From DASQZK01 sp963771005 (lineage in GTDB: Bacteria > Bacteroidota > Bacteroidia > Bacteroidales > GCA-2748055), in the NCBI GenBank assembly GCA_963771005.1, contig CAVYRO010000002.1:868001-932000 (forward strand): a stretch of 64,000 nt of DNA, in the 5' to 3' direction. Shown here one piece after another: positions 1 to 8,960 of this stretch (positions within the stretch are counted from its first letter, which is position 1; every line of letters begins with the position of its first letter). The notes below the pieces were generated by a model that did no database searches, had not been told where the DNA came from, and was given only the letters and a program-made list of their open reading frames with translations. The position numbers were made by a program, and so were the translations under genes.

Positions 1-627
1 GTATGTGTTGGGCAGGTATTTAACCGCAGTATCAATATCGGACAGGATCTGGTTCAAACATTCCGTATAAGTTCCACGCGGTACTTGAAAATCATCTTCC
101 TTTGTAATCACCTTTGTGATAATTGGAAAGCCCAGCAGATTACCTCCGGCAGACATTCCCGCATGGTTTTCCAGCAACTGGAACATCCACCATGCACGAA
201 GGCCATAAGCCTCGCCCCTGAGCCTTTTCAGATAATTGACATTAGCCTCTTCACTCTGATACGACCATTGTACCTTATCCATCTGCTGAAGGAAAGAATT
301 GATATACACGATTTCATGGTAGGCCACATTCCATTTGGAGATTGGGTTGAAGGATGACCGCCATTCCCCGGTTGCCATCCGCCTGGCCGGTGAATTTTTA
401 TCATTCGTCACTGCCTCATCACAAGCGACGGCTTCTTTCAATGCGGTGGAATCGGAAGGCATATCATAATAGGCGTGCAATAACAATCCTTCGTAATATG
501 CGGGATCATTCAGCAATTCATCTTCCGTCAGGCGGTTATCCAACCCGGGATCGAGGAACTTTTCGCATGAAATGAGCCCTGTTGTTGCAATGATGACGGC
601 TATTACCAGTTGAATGTATTTTTTCAT
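1..627 (-). CDS. SusD/RagB-like outer-membrane lipoprotein, partial (C-terminus beyond window edge)
   Basis: Reading the minus strand from the ATG at 627 gives an open frame of 209 codons to the left edge. It begins with a lipoprotein signal (hydrophobic stretch ending LISC, then EKFLDPG), followed by the SusD-type start (a 'LTEDELLNDPAYYEGLL' segment) and the helical 'RLRGEAYGLRAWWMFQLLE' segment that resembles the TPR-like RAYFxxxL region of the family. SusD proteins sit on the cell surface as glycan-binding lids on SusC. The start lies 18 bases after the stop of the upstream SusC-like gene, so the two form the usual pair. Only about a third to 40% of a normal 500-600-residue SusD is present. 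The identity as a SusD family member is fairly sure; the ligand is unknown. Confidence 0.85.
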   Translation of the reverse strand, partial: MKKYIQLVIAVIIATTGLISCEKFLDPGLDNRLTEDELLNDPAYYEGLLLHAYYDMPSDSTALKEAVACDEAVTNDKNSPARRMATGEWRSSFNPISKWNVAYHEIVYINSFLQQMDKVQWSYQSEEANVNYLKRLRGEAYGLRAWWMFQLLENHAGMSAGGNLLGFPIITKVITKEDDFQVPRGTYTECLNQILSDIDTAVKYLPNTY

Positions 628-645
628 GTCGTACGTCTTTTAATT

Positions 646-3600
646 TTAAAATGAGACATTCACGCCGGCGGCATACGTTCTGAATTGCGGTGGAACACCT
701 ATGTTCAGTTCCCTTTTCTCCCTGATGTCTGAAACTGTCACCAGGTTGTTACCTCTTATATAGAACTGCAGGTTTTTCAAATACCTGTTCAGTGCCATGT
801 TTTCAGGAAGCGTGAAAGTTACCTGGATTCTCTGAAGGGTGAACCAGTTATTCTTCTCCAGCCAATAGGTTGAATTGCGAAAATTATTGGCATTGTTCAC
901 CGAGGACAATCGCGGGTAGGTTGCGGAGGAAGCCGTTTCCGGAGTCCATCGTCCCAGTACTGCTTCAGAATATTTCCTTTCGCCATATACCCAGTAGTAC
1001 GGATCGTTGAAGATGGTGCTTTCCCCGGTCTGCCCGGTTCCGATCATGAAAAGACTAATGAATTTCCAGGACAGGTTCAGGTGAAGGGCATACTGGAAAC
1101 GAGGAGAGTCGTAACCGATAACTTTCTCATCATCGACATCAACGATCCCGTCCCCGTTAAGATCCTTATATTTGATATCCCCGGGCTGAACGATCCCAAA
1201 GGTCTGCACCGCATGGTTGGTTATGTCCGCCTGATCGCGAAAGAGCCCTTCTGCGACATATCCGAAAATAGCATCTGACGGTTTTCCCGTCCTTCGCAAG
1301 TAATCATAAGGATAATCGGGCTCGTCAACCTGGAGGACTTTCGGAACGGCATATACAATATTTGAACCTACAGCCGCCTTTGTATCACCCAGGCTAAAGT
1401 TCCAGGTGATGCCGAATTCGACGCCCTGATCGAGATGGCTGTTATAATTCTCATAGGGAAGTGTATTATCCAAATCGTTCTGCCTTGGGATTGTATCCCC
1501 CACAAAAACAGGGTAATAACTGTTCCTGGTCGTGATCTCATTGTAGAGTTTACTCCTGAAGTAGGTGGCTTCAAGATTCACCGATTTATTCAAAATCAAT
1601 GCATCAAAGCCTGCCGAATATTCTTCGCGCCTGACCCATCCGATGTCCGGATTCGCTAAATTTCCATAATACCGGACGCGATTTTGCACAACCGTATTAC
1701 CGTACGTAAAAAAATCGCCCTGTGAAAAGGTAGTCTGGTAAAGATAATAATCCGCAACACTCTGGTCGGTATTGATGATTCCCCAGTTTGCTCTCAGCTT
1801 AAGGAAATCAAAAATCCCGGAAGGCATAAAATTTTCTTCACTAATCACCCAGGCGAGGCCTGCTGCCGGTGAAAAGGCATACCGGTTTTTCACAGGCAGA
1901 CGCGGTGAGCCAACGGCCACACCGCCCAATTGCATAATGTACCTCTGCTTATAGCTATAGGTGCCTTCAATGCCGAAATGGAGATCCCTGGTCTGATGTA
2001 TCTGGTTATTCAGCTGGAGCTGTTGCCTGTAGGCTACGGCAATGGCATTGATGTCGTGGTTTGTATTGAAAATCCTGTGGTAATTCAATGTGCCGAACAT
2101 CCCGATCCTGCGATAAAAATTGGGATTTATCAGCGATTCATTCCCCTGCCTTACATCTCTTCCTATTTTTACAAGCCCGATATCCCCTCCTTCGGAAAGG
2201 AAGGGATCATAAACGGCATATTCATTTAACTGCTGTGTCTCATAATAATTCCTTACATCAAAGGTAAGATAAGCTTTTCCCGTCAGCCCCTCTGTAATGA
2301 AATTCAGGTCCAGATCAAGTCCTGTATTGATCTGAAGGATCCGGTTGAGGGAATTGGTGTAACCTCCCAGAACCATATCGCCGTAGATATTGTCGCGGTA
2401 GATGCTTGACCCGCCGAGAACATAACGGTTGTTGATCAGTGATGCACCGGCCCTGGTTGCGGAATCGCCAACAGGAATGAGGACGGGGGACTGGTTCGGA
2501 AGAAAGGTTGAGGAATTCTGCCAGAAATCCCCGTTTCTCATGTTTTTGTCGATCTCAAGAATGGCCACTCCGTCAGCCCTCATGGTGATGTAATTATTTA
2601 TCTTGTAATTGGCATTTCCCCTCAGGTTGATCCTGTCCAGTTTCTCATCCTTCCCCAGGGCAAGAAGGTTGTTCTGTCTGTTCCATCCCATGTACACGTA
2701 ATACTGGGCAATGTCATTTCCTCCCGACGCTTCCGTGATCACATTGAAATATGATTTCAGGTTCCTGAGATAGGTCGAATTGTAATATCCTTCGTCGGGA
2801 TATAACACCGGATTCGTATGGTTCCTTGTATTTGTGATCGTCATGCTGTCGTAAACGGGCGCTTTTCCGTCATTGACCTGGGCTTCATTGTATAGCGACA
2901 TATATTCGGCAGCTCCCAGGTAGTTGGGATAGCTGACCGGATCCATCACTCCGGTTTCAATCCTTGCCGTCAGTCTGCTTTTGTAAGCCTCTCCCCTTTT
3001 GGTTGTAATGAGAATGACCGGCTGGGAAGCTTTTGAGCCGTACAACAGACGGGACAATGGATCTTTGAGGACGGTGATCTGTCCGATCTCCTGCAGATTC
3101 AATGAAGTAACCGGTCTGGGTATCCCGTCAACTACGACCAGGGCCGCGCCCATTCCGTAAACATTCAGGTTGTCGAAAAGCCCAGGAACCCTCCCGTTCA
3201 TTGCTGCATAGATATCCTGGTTTGCGTCATACTCCAGGAGTTCTTCGGGATCAAGAACTGAGACGGCTCCCGTGGTATATCTCCTTTTTATGGTACCGAA
3301 CGGAATATTGACTTCATCCTGATCGGTGAGCAGGTAAGGCTGCTTTTCAATTTCTATTTCGGAAGGAATTTCCCCGTTTACAATCTCCACCAGCTTTTTT
3401 CCATAGCCTTCAGCTTCAATAAGAAGGGGGTTCTTTTCCCCGGCCATTATGGTAAAAGTGCCGCCGGGTCCGGATCTGGCAACACCGGATCCTTCATTTC
3501 CGTAAATCCGGGCATTCTCAACCGGGTTTCCCTCCTGGTCAACAATCCTGGCAGAAAGGCTTACCTGTGTCTCTTTTCCGGCTTTCTGGGCTGAGAGGGT

Positions 3601-3660
3601 CCCTGACCAGAAAAAACTGAGGAAAAGGGAAAGTATGAAAACCGAAGAAATTTTTGTCAT
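646..3660 (-). CDS. SusC/RagA-family TonB-dependent outer-membrane transporter (divergent)
   Basis: This 1004-residue protein would form the outer-membrane barrel that imports glycan fragments using TonB energy. It shows a Sec signal peptide (residues about 1-24, ending SAQ), a carboxypeptidase-regulatory-like domain (about 35-95), a plug domain (about 110-230, with VVVDGIPRPV and VLKDPLSRLLYGSKASQPVILITTKRG), and a long beta-barrel ending in the aromatic tail AGVNVSF. It differs from the standard SusC in lacking a clear DEIVVVGYG segment before the plug; in its place is an EVNIPFGTIKRR stretch. It follows the 599-residue SusD of the first pair by 30 bases and precedes the second SusD by 18, so all four genes are likely one transcript. 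Family call is firm; substrate is unknown. Confidence 0.93.
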   Translation of the reverse strand: MTKISSVFILSLFLSFFWSGTLSAQKAGKETQVSLSARIVDQEGNPVENARIYGNEGSGVARSGPGGTFTIMAGEKNPLLIEAEGYGKKLVEIVNGEIPSEIEIEKQPYLLTDQDEVNIPFGTIKRRYTTGAVSVLDPEELLEYDANQDIYAAMNGRVPGLFDNLNVYGMGAALVVVDGIPRPVTSLNLQEIGQITVLKDPLSRLLYGSKASQPVILITTKRGEAYKSRLTARIETGVMDPVSYPNYLGAAEYMSLYNEAQVNDGKAPVYDSMTITNTRNHTNPVLYPDEGYYNSTYLRNLKSYFNVITEASGGNDIAQYYVYMGWNRQNNLLALGKDEKLDRINLRGNANYKINNYITMRADGVAILEIDKNMRNGDFWQNSSTFLPNQSPVLIPVGDSATRAGASLINNRYVLGGSSIYRDNIYGDMVLGGYTNSLNRILQINTGLDLDLNFITEGLTGKAYLTFDVRNYYETQQLNEYAVYDPFLSEGGDIGLVKIGRDVRQGNESLINPNFYRRIGMFGTLNYHRIFNTNHDINAIAVAYRQQLQLNNQIHQTRDLHFGIEGTYSYKQRYIMQLGGVAVGSPRLPVKNRYAFSPAAGLAWVISEENFMPSGIFDFLKLRANWGIINTDQSVADYYLYQTTFSQGDFFTYGNTVVQNRVRYYGNLANPDIGWVRREEYSAGFDALILNKSVNLEATYFRSKLYNEITTRNSYYPVFVGDTIPRQNDLDNTLPYENYNSHLDQGVEFGITWNFSLGDTKAAVGSNIVYAVPKVLQVDEPDYPYDYLRRTGKPSDAIFGYVAEGLFRDQADITNHAVQTFGIVQPGDIKYKDLNGDGIVDVDDEKVIGYDSPRFQYALHLNLSWKFISLFMIGTGQTGESTIFNDPYYWVYGERKYSEAVLGRWTPETASSATYPRLSSVNNANNFRNSTYWLEKNNWFTLQRIQVTFTLPENMALNRYLKNLQFYIRGNNLVTVSDIREKRELNIGVPPQFRTYAAGVNVSF

Positions 3661-3690
3661 GACAAATGCTTTAATGAGTTACTTTTTTGA

Positions 3691-5463
3691 TTACCATCCC
3701 GGATTTTGGGGCCATCCCGCATAGAGCTGGGTCTGTTCCTTATAGAATGGTATCCAGTAATGTTTCTGCTCAAATACCCTGTTGAAGACGACTACCCTTT
3801 TGAAGGAAGTATGTTCCTTGTTGAACAGCAGGTCGTACTGCACCTTGTATTCAGGAAGGTGGGCAATGTACCACCTGCGCATATCGTTCCATCTCGACCC
3901 TTCGAAGCACAATTCGACGGAGCGTTCGTTACGGATCCTTTCCCGGAATTCATCCTTGCTTCCCGTGAATTTACCATTCACTCCCGGCATGTTAGACCGG
4001 CTTCTCACGATATTGACCGCATCAAGGGCCGTTAGTCCCGCACCTTCAGCTGTTCCCAACGGTCCCGAAACCTCGTTGACAGCCTCGGCATAGATAAGAT
4101 AGATATCTGCCAGGCGCATTAGAGGAGTTGAATAAGTGAACTGGTCCCAGAGGTTGTCATACTGGTTGACCCCCTTGGGCCAGTATTTATGGCTGAGGTA
4201 GGATGAAAGAACGCCCGGGTCATTTTTATCCGTTCCTCCTTCATACAATTCCAGAACGGTAAGGGGCGTGAAACCTGCATTGTCGCCGTCAACGTATATG
4301 AACTGGTGGAAGCGTGGATCCCTGTTATCCCATGGGTGCATCGGGTCGTAACCCGAAGCCGGATCATCATATGGGAGGCCGTTGCTCATCTCGAACCTGT
4401 CAACACAATTCTGGACCGGCGTCTCACATATTGCATTGCCTCCGAACCTAGCAGGCGCATATAACCTGCCGAGCCTGTTCAGCATCCTCCCCGAACCGAA
4501 CTGGTTAGGTACCCTTTCCCAAATCGTTTCAGTTGTCCATGGAATGGTGCCGTCTGTTTTGGCATAGAGGTCCTGGAAATTTTCAAAAGGAACCAGGCTG
4601 TAAACTCCCTGATCGGCAAGTTTGATCACTTCCCATGCAGCTTTGGCAGCGCGTGTCATATAATCGGCATCAAATTCGTACGCTCCTCCGCCGTCATGCA
4701 CCATAAGGGGACTTCCTGCATATAAAAGAGCCTTGGCTTTGTAAGCAAGAGCTGCACCTTTAGTTGCCCTGCCCGTATTGAAACCTGTCCGGCTGCTACC
4801 TACGGAAGTTTGATCCCAGTCCAACGGCAGCAGTCCGGCAGCCTTATCCAAATCCTCGACGATTCGTTCAACCGTGCCCTGGAAGGAGAGCCGTGGGAGG
4901 TCAAGATTTTCATCTGCAGCGTATACTTTATCGGCATAAGGTACCCCGCCCCAGCGAACGATGATCTCCCAGTGCAGATAGGCTCTGAAGAAATAGGCCT
5001 GTCCAAGGATGAGATTCTTTTGTTCTTGTGTCCCCTGCAAATGATCAATCTTTTCGATGCACTGGTTGGCGATGCGGATGCCCTTCCATCCGTCGGGCCA
5101 GATCCCTGCGGGAGTACCCTGGGGACCGAATACCCCGCCGTCATTCTCTTCCCAAAAGTTCGACTGCCAGTAGCTGTAAGTGAGATCCCAGTAATTGCCT
5201 TCTGCGTATTTTCTTGCGGATGCCCAGCTCTGCCAGGCAATGGATAGATCACCGTTGGCACTGCCGGTGGTGAGAGCCTGGTTATTGGGATCGATGACAC
5301 ACCCATAGAGCACATCCTGGAAGCCCTGGAATCCTTCATAGGTGCTGAATACATCCTTTTCTGTGACGTCGGCATTCGGAGTTTTATCCAGGTATTTTTC
5401 GCATGACCAGAGACCCGAAGCCAAAAGCAGGATTATTCCGGATATTTTAAATCTGTTTTTCAT
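3691..5463 (-). CDS. SusD/RagB-family glycan-binding outer-membrane lipoprotein
   Basis: The 590-residue product is a surface lipoprotein that binds oligosaccharides and passes them to the SusC channel. From the ATG at 5463 it begins with a short signal ending in GLWSC-EKYLDKTPN, a lipobox and the classic SusD N-terminus. Inside are ILGQAYFFRAYLHWEIIVRWGG (the TPR-like helix pair of the family) and near the C-terminus the usual RxRNERSVELCFEGSRWNDMRRW motif, which defines RagB/SusD. An upstream in-frame start at 5490 would overlap the preceding SusC and add residues before the signal peptide, so 5463 is preferred. It sits 13 bases after its SusC partner. The family call is very sure; which glycan it binds cannot be read from sequence. 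Confidence 0.95.
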   Translation of the reverse strand: MKNRFKISGIILLLASGLWSCEKYLDKTPNADVTEKDVFSTYEGFQGFQDVLYGCVIDPNNQALTTGSANGDLSIAWQSWASARKYAEGNYWDLTYSYWQSNFWEENDGGVFGPQGTPAGIWPDGWKGIRIANQCIEKIDHLQGTQEQKNLILGQAYFFRAYLHWEIIVRWGGVPYADKVYAADENLDLPRLSFQGTVERIVEDLDKAAGLLPLDWDQTSVGSSRTGFNTGRATKGAALAYKAKALLYAGSPLMVHDGGGAYEFDADYMTRAAKAAWEVIKLADQGVYSLVPFENFQDLYAKTDGTIPWTTETIWERVPNQFGSGRMLNRLGRLYAPARFGGNAICETPVQNCVDRFEMSNGLPYDDPASGYDPMHPWDNRDPRFHQFIYVDGDNAGFTPLTVLELYEGGTDKNDPGVLSSYLSHKYWPKGVNQYDNLWDQFTYSTPLMRLADIYLIYAEAVNEVSGPLGTAEGAGLTALDAVNIVRSRSNMPGVNGKFTGSKDEFRERIRNERSVELCFEGSRWNDMRRWYIAHLPEYKVQYDLLFNKEHTSFKRVVVFNRVFEQKHYWIPFYKEQTQLYAGWPQNPGW

Positions 5464-5476
5464 AACATTCCATTTC

Positions 5477-8400
5477 TTAAAATGACACATTCAGACCCAG
5501 GCTGTAGCGGCGCAGAAGGGGGTATTCGAACTGGCTGTTCGCATCCATCGGGCGATCCCTGTCTTCAAGGATCTTATTCCAGATAAGTACATTATTCACC
5601 GTCACAAATACCTTGAGTTTGTCGATCCCGGTCGATTCGAGCCGGTTCCCGGAAAAAGTATAAGATACCTGTGCATTCTGGAGCTTGAAGTAAGAATAGT
5701 CCCAGACGTAATATTGGCCCTTGGGAGAGAAATAGTTATATCTGACATGTGGATAAAGGTCTCCCGAAGTTCGTCCGAGCTCGGGTGCCCAGGAATTATT
5801 CAACTGGAAATCATACCCGATATCGTAGGCCTGTACAAATTCATTGTACCAGTTATAACTCCCGCTCACATTGGTTACCCCGTAAAATTGTCCCATGATC
5901 CCGAAACCCCTGTAATCAAAACCGACTGTGAAGCCATAATTATATTCAGGCGTGGTGGTATACTGGTAAGGCACCACATCGTCTTCATTGATCAACCCGT
6001 CAGCATTATAGTCTACAAGCCTGTAATCACCCGGCAGGTAAAAAGTATTATCGGTAAGGACAACCCCGTTGTACATATCATCCCAGGACTGGATGATGCC
6101 TGAGGCGATCTGCGTCCGTGTTTGCCCGATAGGGAAACCGGCAAGTTTCTGGTATTCCGGTGTAAGGCTGGGGTCATCTTCGAAAATGACCTCGTTGTTT
6201 GTGCGGGATATGTTAGTTTTGGCCCATATCCTGGTATGCGGGTATGCCTTGGAGAAATTCAGTTCCAGCTCCCACCCGTGCGATTTCAGCTCGCCCAGGT
6301 TTATGGAAGGAAGATCGGCACCAAAGATCACGTTCGAAGCCCGGTCATTTCCCGTAATGAACATATCCGTCCTGTGTTCCCAGTAATAATCGAAATTCAG
6401 GGAAAACAAATTTTTAAAGATCCCGGTTTCCAGTCCGAAATCCTGTTTTTCCGCGACTTCCCAGTGCACATTGGGATTGGCTACCTGTCCTTCAAAATAG
6501 AACGGGAATCCCGGCTGTGTGACAGGCGAACCGAACGGCCTGGTGTTATTTGATTTTTCCCAGCTGCTCACATACTGCCAGCGGGGTATATTGATGTCAT
6601 TCCCGGTTTTACCCCATGAGTACCTTACTTTAAATGTATTCACAAACGGCAGGGCCGACTGGAAAAAATCCTCATTCGAGAGCATCCATCCTCCGGCAAA
6701 GGAAGGGAAGAAACCGAAACGGTATTTACGGTCGAATTTTTCAGATCCGTTGTATGCCCCGTTGAATTCAAGGAAGTACCTGGAGCCGTAATTATAGGTG
6801 GCTCTTCCCACCCAGCCTTCCCGGTAATTCGGAAAATCCGTTCCTATGGCCCTTGTGTCACGGTTGAACAGGAAAAGGCCGGTAACCGAACTCTTATCGA
6901 ACTGACGCGAATAATTAAGCGAAGCTTCGTAATAGAGATGCCTGCTCATATTCTGATTTTGAAAACTGTTGACATTTTCAGCATTCAGCCGGATCGGTTC
7001 ATCAATATAACCGAAGCCGTGAGAGGGGGTGGTCGGATACATATAGACAACCGCACCGGCCGAATCGGCTGCGGTTTGTGCATTGAGAATGGACGGATCC
7101 ACATACTTCCTGATCTGGCCTGCATCGACTACGTTCGGGCCAAAGCTGAAGAAGTAGTTATCGAAAGATGTTTTTGCCCTTATCGACAGTCCCGGGGTTA
7201 CAAAATCCATTTGCTGCGTAAGGGCAAAATCTGTAGTAACTTCCGACCTGTTATTCCGGTCATACCCGAGGAAGTTCCCCGTATAAACCGTATTGGTAAA
7301 AGTGGTGAACTTGTCAGAGCTCGCATAAGTTCCGTCTGAGTACTGCACCGGGAACATATCGGGCGGATTATCGTAAAAACCTTTCCATAGCTGGCTCCTG
7401 TCATTTACACCCGGTGTCTTCTTGGATCCGTAGATCCCGGCGAGGTTGACCGTGAATTCCGTTGTTTTCGAGATATTAAAGTCAAAGTTGCTTCTGAAAT
7501 TATACCTGTCGTAACCAAAGGAAGGATCATATCCCTGGCCGCGGTCCGAAAGTTTCATGATATCCCCCTGGTGCAGGTATCCCAGCGAAAGAAAATACCT
7601 GACGAACTGCGTCCCGCCTCTTACTCCGAGATTATATCTCTGATCCCATGCATAATCATCGGCCATCTGTGCACGCCAGTCTACGTCAGGATATAGTTCG
7701 GGATACTCATGGGTTTTGTAATATTGCAATATATCCCAGGGAACATAGGCCTTCCACCCGCTTTCATCGGCTGGAAGCCCATGTTCGATAGCCATATCCT
7801 TCAGAAAATTAACATCGTACGAGTTCAGGTTATGGGGAAGCTTGGAAAGCGTTCCAGCCGTGACGATGCTTTCGAAAGAAAGTTGCGGTTTACCTACAGA
7901 GCCGCGTTTCGTGGTGATCAGGATCACACCATCGGCTCCCCTTACCCCGAAGACTGCGGTGGCTGAGGCATCCTTCAGCACCGAAATATTCTCAATCTCA
8001 TTCGGATCGACATCCATGAGCGAGCGTTCAACCCCGTCTACGAGCACAAGCGGCTCCCCGCCATTCCATGTGGTCTGTCCCCTGATAAAGATCTTTGTCT
8101 GCTGGTCGTCTTTACCGGCGGCATTGATCAGGGGGGCACCCCCGGGAACACCTGAGGACCTTACCGATATCACCCCTGGCATCAACCCGTTTAGATTATC
8201 AGCCAGGTTACTTCCCTGGAAATTTCTTTTGATGTTGTCCCCACTCGTCTGGGTTATGGCACCTACCACGCTTTCCTTTTTCTGGGAACCGTACCCCACA
8301 ACCACGATCTCATCGAGCGCAGTCGATTCCTGCGACAGGTTAACATCGATCAAACTGGTCTGACCGGTAACTGCGAAGGATTGCGGTTCCATTCCAACGA

Positions 8401-8620
8401 AGGAAAAGCGGAGAGAATCCCCGGGTTTGGCGGGAATGGAATAGAAACCCTTTGTATCTGTGACTGTTCCAGTAGTCGTACCCTCAACGATGACCGTGAC
8501 GCCGATAAGCGGATCACCATTTTCATCCGTCACATGCCCGGTAATTGTCCGGTTCTGAGCCCATATACATTGAGAGGCTAGGAACAAAAGGACCGTAAGC
8601 AGCTTTAGTTTTCTTTTCAT
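5477..8620 (-). CDS. SusC/RagA-family TonB-dependent outer-membrane transporter
   Basis: A 1047-residue TonB-dependent importer of the SusC type. It has a signal peptide (about 1-22, ending WAQ), a carboxypeptidase-D-regulatory-like domain starting RTITGHVTDENGDPLIGVTV (about 25-100), the standard DEIVVVGYGSQKK segment, a plug domain with the VLVDGVERSL and VLKDASATAVFGVRGADGVILITTKRG motifs, and a beta-barrel ending GLNVSF. An ATG two codons upstream (8626) is also possible. It is the first gene of a susC-susD-susC-susD transcript and has a 334-base upstream region carrying a LacI-type operator (8827-8842). The family assignment is certain in practice; its substrate is inferred only from the neighbouring sulfatase and GH20 genes. 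Confidence 0.96.
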   Translation of the reverse strand: MKRKLKLLTVLLFLASQCIWAQNRTITGHVTDENGDPLIGVTVIVEGTTTGTVTDTKGFYSIPAKPGDSLRFSFVGMEPQSFAVTGQTSLIDVNLSQESTALDEIVVVGYGSQKKESVVGAITQTSGDNIKRNFQGSNLADNLNGLMPGVISVRSSGVPGGAPLINAAGKDDQQTKIFIRGQTTWNGGEPLVLVDGVERSLMDVDPNEIENISVLKDASATAVFGVRGADGVILITTKRGSVGKPQLSFESIVTAGTLSKLPHNLNSYDVNFLKDMAIEHGLPADESGWKAYVPWDILQYYKTHEYPELYPDVDWRAQMADDYAWDQRYNLGVRGGTQFVRYFLSLGYLHQGDIMKLSDRGQGYDPSFGYDRYNFRSNFDFNISKTTEFTVNLAGIYGSKKTPGVNDRSQLWKGFYDNPPDMFPVQYSDGTYASSDKFTTFTNTVYTGNFLGYDRNNRSEVTTDFALTQQMDFVTPGLSIRAKTSFDNYFFSFGPNVVDAGQIRKYVDPSILNAQTAADSAGAVVYMYPTTPSHGFGYIDEPIRLNAENVNSFQNQNMSRHLYYEASLNYSRQFDKSSVTGLFLFNRDTRAIGTDFPNYREGWVGRATYNYGSRYFLEFNGAYNGSEKFDRKYRFGFFPSFAGGWMLSNEDFFQSALPFVNTFKVRYSWGKTGNDINIPRWQYVSSWEKSNNTRPFGSPVTQPGFPFYFEGQVANPNVHWEVAEKQDFGLETGIFKNLFSLNFDYYWEHRTDMFITGNDRASNVIFGADLPSINLGELKSHGWELELNFSKAYPHTRIWAKTNISRTNNEVIFEDDPSLTPEYQKLAGFPIGQTRTQIASGIIQSWDDMYNGVVLTDNTFYLPGDYRLVDYNADGLINEDDVVPYQYTTTPEYNYGFTVGFDYRGFGIMGQFYGVTNVSGSYNWYNEFVQAYDIGYDFQLNNSWAPELGRTSGDLYPHVRYNYFSPKGQYYVWDYSYFKLQNAQVSYTFSGNRLESTGIDKLKVFVTVNNVLIWNKILEDRDRPMDANSQFEYPLLRRYSLGLNVSF

Positions 8621-8960
8621 AACCATGAATTTATTGATTGGCTAAGTAAATTCCGCCCCGTTTACTCATCATCCCGGGCAGGAATCACTCCTGTTTTTTA
8701 TTTTCCATCCTGTCATAGACTGCGGTCCCGGCCCTTCGGCCGGACTCCAGGGCACCTCCCCTAATAGATTGAACTGCTGAATCCTGCAAATCAATTCATC
8801 CTTATGTTTATTTATTCTGATTCCATGAACAAACGTTTGTGCAATATAATAAATTTCTTACTCAACTTTCGATTTTTTTTTACTTTTTTTTCAACCGGCC
8901 CTATTTTCAATCAAATAATCAGGTATTTTTTAAAAATCTACTTAAAAATGCTGAATTTCT
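8621..8960. other. Regulatory intergenic region upstream of the first susC
   Basis: No gene is seen in these 340 bases between the GH20 stop and the SusC start. The stretch contains the LacI-type operator at 8827-8842 about 207 bases before the SusC start, an AT-rich segment (about 8860-8960), and a GC-rich imperfect inverted repeat near 8731-8745 (GGCCCTTCGGCC). The long leader between operator and start suggests an untranslated region of roughly 200 bases, but no known riboswitch was recognised in it. Confidence 0.5.
8827..8842 (-). promoter_or_regulatory. LacI-family operator, site 1 (upstream of susC)
   Basis: On the minus strand the site reads GCACAAACGTTTGTTC, with a perfect 12-base palindrome ACAAACGTTTGT centred on CG, as expected for LacI/GalR repressors. 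The bases just upstream on the same strand read TATATTG, similar to a Bacteroidetes -7 box, so a bound repressor would cover the start of transcription. Closely related sites lie upstream of the permease gene and of the LacI gene itself. Confidence 0.75.

Noticed and set aside
4800..5375. Open frame of 191 codons inside the SusD gene on the same strand
   Set aside because: It is a different frame of a clear SusD gene and its product is rich in Ser, Arg and Pro without motifs.
8671..8697. Hairpin CAGGA-ATCAC-TCCTG followed by T-run as a terminator
   Set aside because: It would work only on the plus strand, where no gene precedes it, and the stem is just 5 bases.
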